In this document: positions 59,548 to 64,000 of the stretch, one piece after another
How the letters are laid out: each line of letters starts with the position of its first letter
Numbering within the stretch: position 1 is the stretch's first letter
Assembly (NCBI RefSeq): GCF_021134715.1
Contig: NC_060023.1
Span: forward strand, 7,254,001 to 7,318,000
Reading direction: 5' to 3'
DNA from: Daphnia pulex
Lineage: Eukaryota; Arthropoda; Branchiopoda; Diplostraca; Daphniidae
Length of the DNA stretch: 64,000 bases
Translations under genes and position numbers: made by a program
The notes under the pieces: generated by a model
Told to the model about the DNA's origin: nothing
Databases searched by the model: none
Seen by the model: the letters and a program-made list of their open reading frames with translations, nothing else

Positions 59548-60862
59548 TCACTTGTGTCCCAAAGATTGAAGCAGTTTCTGGTGTCGCACAATGCGTTCGT
59601 AAACCTTCTTCTTGGCGAGTCCCTTGGTTCTCTGCAAAATTAAACATGAATTTATTATTAAGAATTACACTGGTAGCCTATAATTATCTAATAATAAACA
59701 TTCATCAGTTGGTAGTGCATGTTTGATTATAGATCATGTCTTCACTTAAATGGTGTTAAATTCATCACAAGAATGTGAGAAATACTGCTTAAAATAAAGA
59801 TGATGTATTTTATTACCTGTTCAACCTTCTTCTTGCCATAAGCGATCGATGCCTTGATCTTACGTTTAGCTTCAAGGGTAGCAACAATATCCTGGTACTT
59901 CCATCCAACCTCGTGGGACAGGCGTCCCAGGCGACAGTACTAAAAGCAAACAAATAGAATTATTTTTTTCAATCTAGGACTTCAGAACTGTTAAAATACC
60001 TTGCGACCAGGAGACAGGCAAATAACCCTCAATGCATTAGGAGCAATTTGCTTCTTAACGCGCATGTAGCGAGGAGGAACACCTTCGAAAGCGCGAACCC
60101 TCTTCAAAGCTTCACGACCCCTGAAGGTCTTGTAGGGCAACATTCCACGTACTGCACGCTTGAAGATCTTGGATGGAGCACGGTGATGGAATGGGCCTCT
60201 AGCAGGGTTGACATTACACCTCTTACGTAGGAAGCTAAGAAACTTCAGCTTGTTCCTAAGATGACAACGACAGCATTAATGGACTTGAAGGAGACAACGA
60301 ATATAATCATGTCAGAATGACAGCCTCAGTTGGTAGTGCATGTTAACTAATGTTCACGTATAATCACAAAGTTTGGTGTTGAAATCATCATTTAAATGGC
60401 ATAACAGTTAGGTACACGCAATAAACAATAATACCTGAAAAAAGTTCCGGAGATTTCCATCTGCTCGGCCCTAAGAACACGAACTTTGTGTCCATTGAGA
60501 GCTGCTTTGGCTACAATGGTAGCCAATCGGCCCATTAGATGCTCTCGGGCATCGATGATAATCGGCTAGAGAAAAACAAATACATTATTAAAATGTAATT
60601 TAGCATTGCATTAGAAACTGTTAATTGTCTAGCAACTCAAGCACTAAAAGTTTGATATTTCGGTCTGACACGTGTAAAATGGACGCCATGACTGTTACCA
60701 AGAAAAACACTTAGAATAAACACTTTCCGTCGAAAAATAACAATCTAAGTTGAATTTCAGCTTCAGGAAAATAGATTCAAATGAAAACGGTGGTTGTTTT
60801 AATGGAAACTTGGATAAATACACAATATTGAAGAGAAATACCTTGTTCGTGAAGCCCGGCAT
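59548..60862 (-). CDS. RpL13A: 60S ribosomal protein L13a (uL13), 5 exons
   Basis: Exons 60862-60842, 60565-60435, 60255-60000, 59939-59817 and 59631-59548 total 615 nt (204 aa), the usual length in animals. uL13 is a cytosolic large-subunit protein on the ribosome surface. The tiny first exon encodes MPGFTNK. The next has [14 protein letters not shown] and [16 protein letters not shown]. Exon 3 has [19 protein letters not shown] and VRGMLPYKT, and exon 4 [17 protein letters not shown], all matching the conserved core. A pyrimidine initiator lies just upstream of the ATG. Introns 2 and 4 each carry a box C/D snoRNA-like sequence, as RPL13A introns do in vertebrates. No damage is seen; the gene looks active. 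Confidence 0.97.
59698..59776 (-). ncRNA. SNORD33: Box C/D snoRNA in RpL13A intron 4, U33-like
   Basis: On the minus strand: box C GTGATGA (59768-59762), box D CTGA (59708-59705), and a six-base terminal stem (ACATTC with GAATGT) just outside the boxes. The bases before box D read CATGCACTACCAA, which pair with 18S rRNA GGUGGUGCAUG allowing one G-U pair. The same guide occurs in vertebrate U33 (SNORD33), which directs 2'-O-methylation of 18S U1326 (human numbering) and also lies in an RPL13A intron. By the box D plus five rule the target here is the equivalent U. This follows from sequence plus established snoRNA rules; expression is not shown. Confidence 0.85.
60323..60400 (-). ncRNA. SNORD33: Second box C/D snoRNA in RpL13A intron 2, U33-like
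   Basis: Box C ATGATGA (60391-60385) and box D CTGA (60329-60326), with the same CATGCACTACCAA guide before box D as the intron 4 copy. An internal C'-like GTGATTA is present. The outer stem is weak (only GCC with GGC, set away from box C), so this copy may be decaying or processed without a long stem. It is a paralogue of the intron 4 snoRNA. Confidence 0.7.
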
Positions 60863-60870
60863 GATGGCTA

Positions 60871-60880
60871 GAGAGAAAGA
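60871..60880 (-). promoter_or_regulatory. Pyrimidine (TCT-type) initiator of RpL13A
   Basis: Minus strand TCTTTCTCTC, a few bases upstream of CCATCATG. Ribosomal protein genes in arthropods use a TCT initiator whose first C becomes the start of a 5' TOP tract. The same string could instead be the end of a 5' UTR intron (it runs into CTAG), so the call is tentative. Confidence 0.5.
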
Positions 60881-61871
60881 CCAAAAAGTGGATAAGCAGT
60901 CACCCAAGAGCCTTGAATGAGGACATGAAACGAAGGTGGCAACACAGCGACTTCCGAAACAGGAAAATTCACGATCTATACTTTAATATAAATATTTCTA
61001 CAATAGTATCTAGTTTTGGTATTAAAAATTATTTTCAATTTTAATCTTTCGATTTATAAAAATTATTATAAGTGTAGTGTTTGTTTACTCTTTGTTCTTA
61101 ACATTGAAACAAGTCAGCATCAGGTAACGGCGTGGCAACGCCCAACGGCCCAACAAAAGTCCACGAAAATTGAAAATGTTCAATGATGTCCAAATTTGTT
61201 GATATTTTTTATTATTACCACGAATATAGCATTTTTGAAAATGAATACAAACACTTATGTGCATTTAGTTTCATCAAATAATGTAATACTGTTGCAAAAA
61301 TTGGGGACGACTGAAAAGTTCGCTTAATCGAATTTCATGTTGGAAACATGTGACAACATACTTCCTACCTCACAATATTTCAGTTTCGTTCAAAACGCTA
61401 TTTTTTACCATTGATATGGAAATTTTGAGAAAATCGTTGCGATATTTTGTCAATTTGCACTATCGCGTAAAGTCATTCTGTCTTCTGTGATAAGTGACTA
61501 CAATAAGTTTATTCATTTTACCAACATTTTCAATTCTTTTTTAAAGATGAAAGAATGAGTAGTGGTCATGCGATTGTCTTCTAAAATTTATGGTTCATTA
61601 ATATGATTTTTCTGTTTCGGTGGGCGTTCGATTTTAAAAATCTAATTATGCAAGATTTTGTTTTCGCCACTGAAAAATAACCAGACACGAATAACCGGAC
61701 TCGATAATTACTAGCTAAAACATCTTAGTTATTGTATATTTCGGCGTTGGGAAAGAATAAATTTGAGTAAAAAATCAAATTTTTGTCATCTATAAAAGTC
61801 ATGTGCGGAATCCCGGAATCCATTAGAAAAACATGTGGAATTTAAAAAACATTTACATTAAAAAAAAAAAA
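60881..61871. other. Spacer between RpL13A and the P450 gene
   Basis: AT-rich, no coding signal on either strand. It should hold the RpL13A promoter (right of 60880) and the P450 3' end (left of 61872). No TATA box stands out. Confidence 0.5.
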
Positions 61872-63942
61872 TTAAGAGCGAGGTTGCAAACGCAATTGAA
61901 CTGGCTGATCTACGGTGCCCAGCAGTCGCATGATCATTTTAACGTGATTCTCAGCTTGAAATGTAAATCTTGGAATGGCCTAGAATGAAATAAAGGATTG
62001 GTTGTAATAACTACCCTCAACAAACTTAGTAAAAAAAAATTTATTTCGATTTGACGTACTTTGTATAATAAAATGTACATCTGAGACTCGGCCAGGCGGC
62101 GACCAATACAGCCTCGTCTTCCATGGCCAAAAGGTAAAGACGCAAAAGGGTCCATCACCATACCATTTGATGGCCCGTGTCGATTCCACCGTTCCGGTAT
62201 AAAATCCTGCGCATTCCGAAAGTAGCGCTCATCTCTTCCACTCGTGTAGGCGGACATGAGCATTATAGTCTATTAAGCAAAACAGTTGCAAATAATTTAA
62301 ATAATATTATCTAATTAACGAGAAAAGTGAGAAAAGATTACATCTGGTGGAATGCTGTAACCTCCGATAGTACATTGCTCCTGCATGATTCGAGTGAGGA
62401 AAGTAGCCACTGGATAGAGACGCAAAGCTTCTTTAACAGAACCTTTAATCGTCGGAATATGTTGCCATTCGTCGCCGATTCTTTGCTTTGAAGATTGAAC
62501 TAACTCGATTTCATTAAAAATTTTGTTTTGGACTTCAGGGTGTCGAGCCAGCAAGTAAAGTACCCATTGCGTCGTGTGTGATGTCTGTAAGAATCGATAG
62601 AAAATTTTTAACAAGAGTCATTCAAAAATTCCCAGTTAATATTTGCGTACCGTATCTGCGGCTGCCAAGAATAAGTCGGCCACAATTCGTTGAATGTCGG
62701 ATTTAACCATTTTCTGTTGTCGAAGAGAAGATACGATGCAATCATCCTCGTTACTATCGTCTTGCGGTGGCAGTTTCTCGAGACATGTTTGAGTTAGCTG
62801 ATTGGCTAATTGCAAAGCGCTTAGAGCTGATTGCTCAAAACAGCGCCACGCATCCAAATTCAATTTAGCGGCCAAAGCTGGGGGAAGAAGCGTTAAACGA
62901 GCGCTACCTATTAAAGCCCAACACGTTATTTTGGTCTTAATTATCTCGTTCTTAAACACCTACACGTAACAAAAATTCAAGCAAGTGAATAAAACTACAT
63001 ACTCTCAAATAGCGTCTGTAAATGCTGGACCATTCCAGGGACATAAGTGTCAACGATTTCTTGATCCAAGCCAATAACACGTCCGAAGGCGACGCACATT
63101 AAACCCTAAAATTTCGATTCATTTAAAATTCTTGATTTAACCAGTTAACCAACACTAAAATATGTACCTGAACAAAATAGCGATACAAATCACCCTCGAG
63201 GTGGGTGATCAAACCGTTTTCCGTGTGCTCCCACTTGTCAAGTAACCGATCAGCCACGTCATAAAAACTTTCAATGTGACGATGCAGTGTGGCCGTTTTC
63301 AGTAAAAGCGGACTTAAAATCTTCCTGTAGCGTAACCATTCCTCGCCTTGCCTTGATAAAAGTTCAGAGTTCAAAATGGAAATGATAAACTGAAAGTACG
63401 CCCGTTCATCCGTCACTCAAACGCGCCAATGTCGCTCGTTAGTGAAATGACTCAAATTTTGGGGCTACAAAATGATTAACTTACATAAAAAATAATCCTC
63501 TTTTGTACGCGTGTTTTTTGTTTAAGATGAGCCACGGTTCGGGCAGCATCGGTCGTGGGCAAGTGCCTTCCTTTTGAAAGACTTGTTGATAAAGCGCAGG
63601 ATCCGCCAGCCAAACAGCTTCAACATGGCCCAGCTTTTCGCGGAAAATGGGTCCTAATTGGCGGTGTCTATCGTCAATGTAACGATGAATCTGTGATACA
63701 CCACCCGCACGAATGACGTCCCAAAGTGTGCCTATCTAACGTTATCGAAAAGAAAAAATAGAGAGGGAATTTTAATTACATGAAATTTGAAACAACCGCC
63801 GGTTGATTATTATTTTTTTTTAAATCACCAGCGGCAATCCTTTAGGTGCGGGGATGGAATCGAATGGTTGAGACTTGGCTGTGTAGCAACGTCGTTCTAA
63901 CAGACTAATCCTGCGGATTGGATGGCGAAGATAAGAAGCCAT
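61872..63942 (-). CDS. Mitochondrial-clan cytochrome P450, probably CYP315A1 (8 exons)
   Basis: Exons 63942-63829, 63735-63485, 63351-63168, 63105-63003, 62907-62651, 62584-62342, 62269-62060 and 61979-61872 total 1470 nt (489 aa) in one frame. The first about 25 residues (MASYLRHPIRRISLLERR) are Arg-rich without acidic residues, a mitochondrial import signal, followed by a Pro-rich hinge (IPAPKGLPL). The I-helix reads LFLAAADTTSHTTQW, the K-helix ExxR is Glu355/Arg358 (VKEALRLYPVATFLTR), the PERF-like motif is FIPERW, and the haem loop is PFGHGRRGCIGRRLAES with Cys438. These fit the mitochondrial P450 clan. LYPVATFLTR and IGGYSIP are closest, from memory, to CYP315A1 (shadow), the ecdysteroid 2-hydroxylase. 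CYP302A1 (disembodied) is the main alternative. All catalytic motifs are intact. Confidence 0.9.
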
Positions 63943-64000
63943 TTACGGAAGAATGTTCGATTTGTTGTTTTGCCTGGAGCACTTGATAATGTTACAAGAT

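Noticed and set aside
60566..60841. A further snoRNA in RpL13A intron 1 (U32, U34 or U35 type)
   Set aside because: No box C and box D pair at suitable spacing and none of the known guides could be read.
62908..62959. Extension of P450 exon 5 upstream through the longer open frame
   Set aside because: It cannot be joined in phase with exon 4; the internal acceptor restores phase and gives the family's conserved segment.

Overview
The window is nuclear DNA from an arthropod. Short GT-AG introns (about 50-200 bp), a complete osa/ARID1 gene, a Halloween-type mitochondrial P450 and tightly packed neighbours fit a branchiopod crustacean such as Daphnia; the species call is inference. There are no bacterial or CRISPR features.

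Left half (1-31 kb) is a repeat and transposon graveyard. In order: a P-element/THAP9-like transposase relic holding a 14-bp minisatellite (1.9-5.9 kb); a decayed Copia retrotransposon (6.3-8.6 kb); an unrecognised multi-exon-like coding relic (11.7-13.0 kb); a compact 949-bp DNA element with near-identical 57-bp terminal inverted repeats and an 8-bp target duplication that carries only a Ulp1-type cysteine protease frame (14.76-15.71 kb); a relic of a widespread unnamed animal transposase family (19.1-20.6 kb, minus) next to a fold-back element; a FLYWCH-hAT composite pseudogene (22.6-25.4 kb, minus); a PHD-FLYWCH relic (27.0-28.7 kb, plus); an ankyrin-type relic (28.9-30.3 kb); and a large inverted repeat with a tRNA-like A box at its centre (30.6-31.0 kb).

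Right half (32-64 kb) holds six apparently intact genes, all on the minus strand: an intronless METTL24-like methyltransferase (32.2-33.2 kb); a nine-exon ENPP6-like GPI-type choline phosphodiesterase (34.1-36.2 kb); osa/ARID1, the BAF250 subunit of SWI/SNF, in 13 coding exons (39.9-55.4 kb, 2358 aa); MPV17L2-like (three exons, 199 aa); ribosomal protein RpL13A (five exons, 204 aa) with two box C/D snoRNAs in its introns; and a mitochondrial-clan cytochrome P450, best guess CYP315A1/shadow (eight exons, 489 aa). Every multi-exon model was joined by hand from splice sites, and each total is a multiple of three.

The genes are not a pathway cluster. They are chromatin remodelling, translation, mitochondrial membrane, ecdysteroid and lipid-head-group genes in one gene-dense block. 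The most informative items for follow-up are the paired U33-like snoRNAs in RpL13A, the Ulp1-only transposon, the shared C2HC FLYWCH module in two relics, and repeated YY1/Pho-like motifs in the 4.8-kb osa intron.
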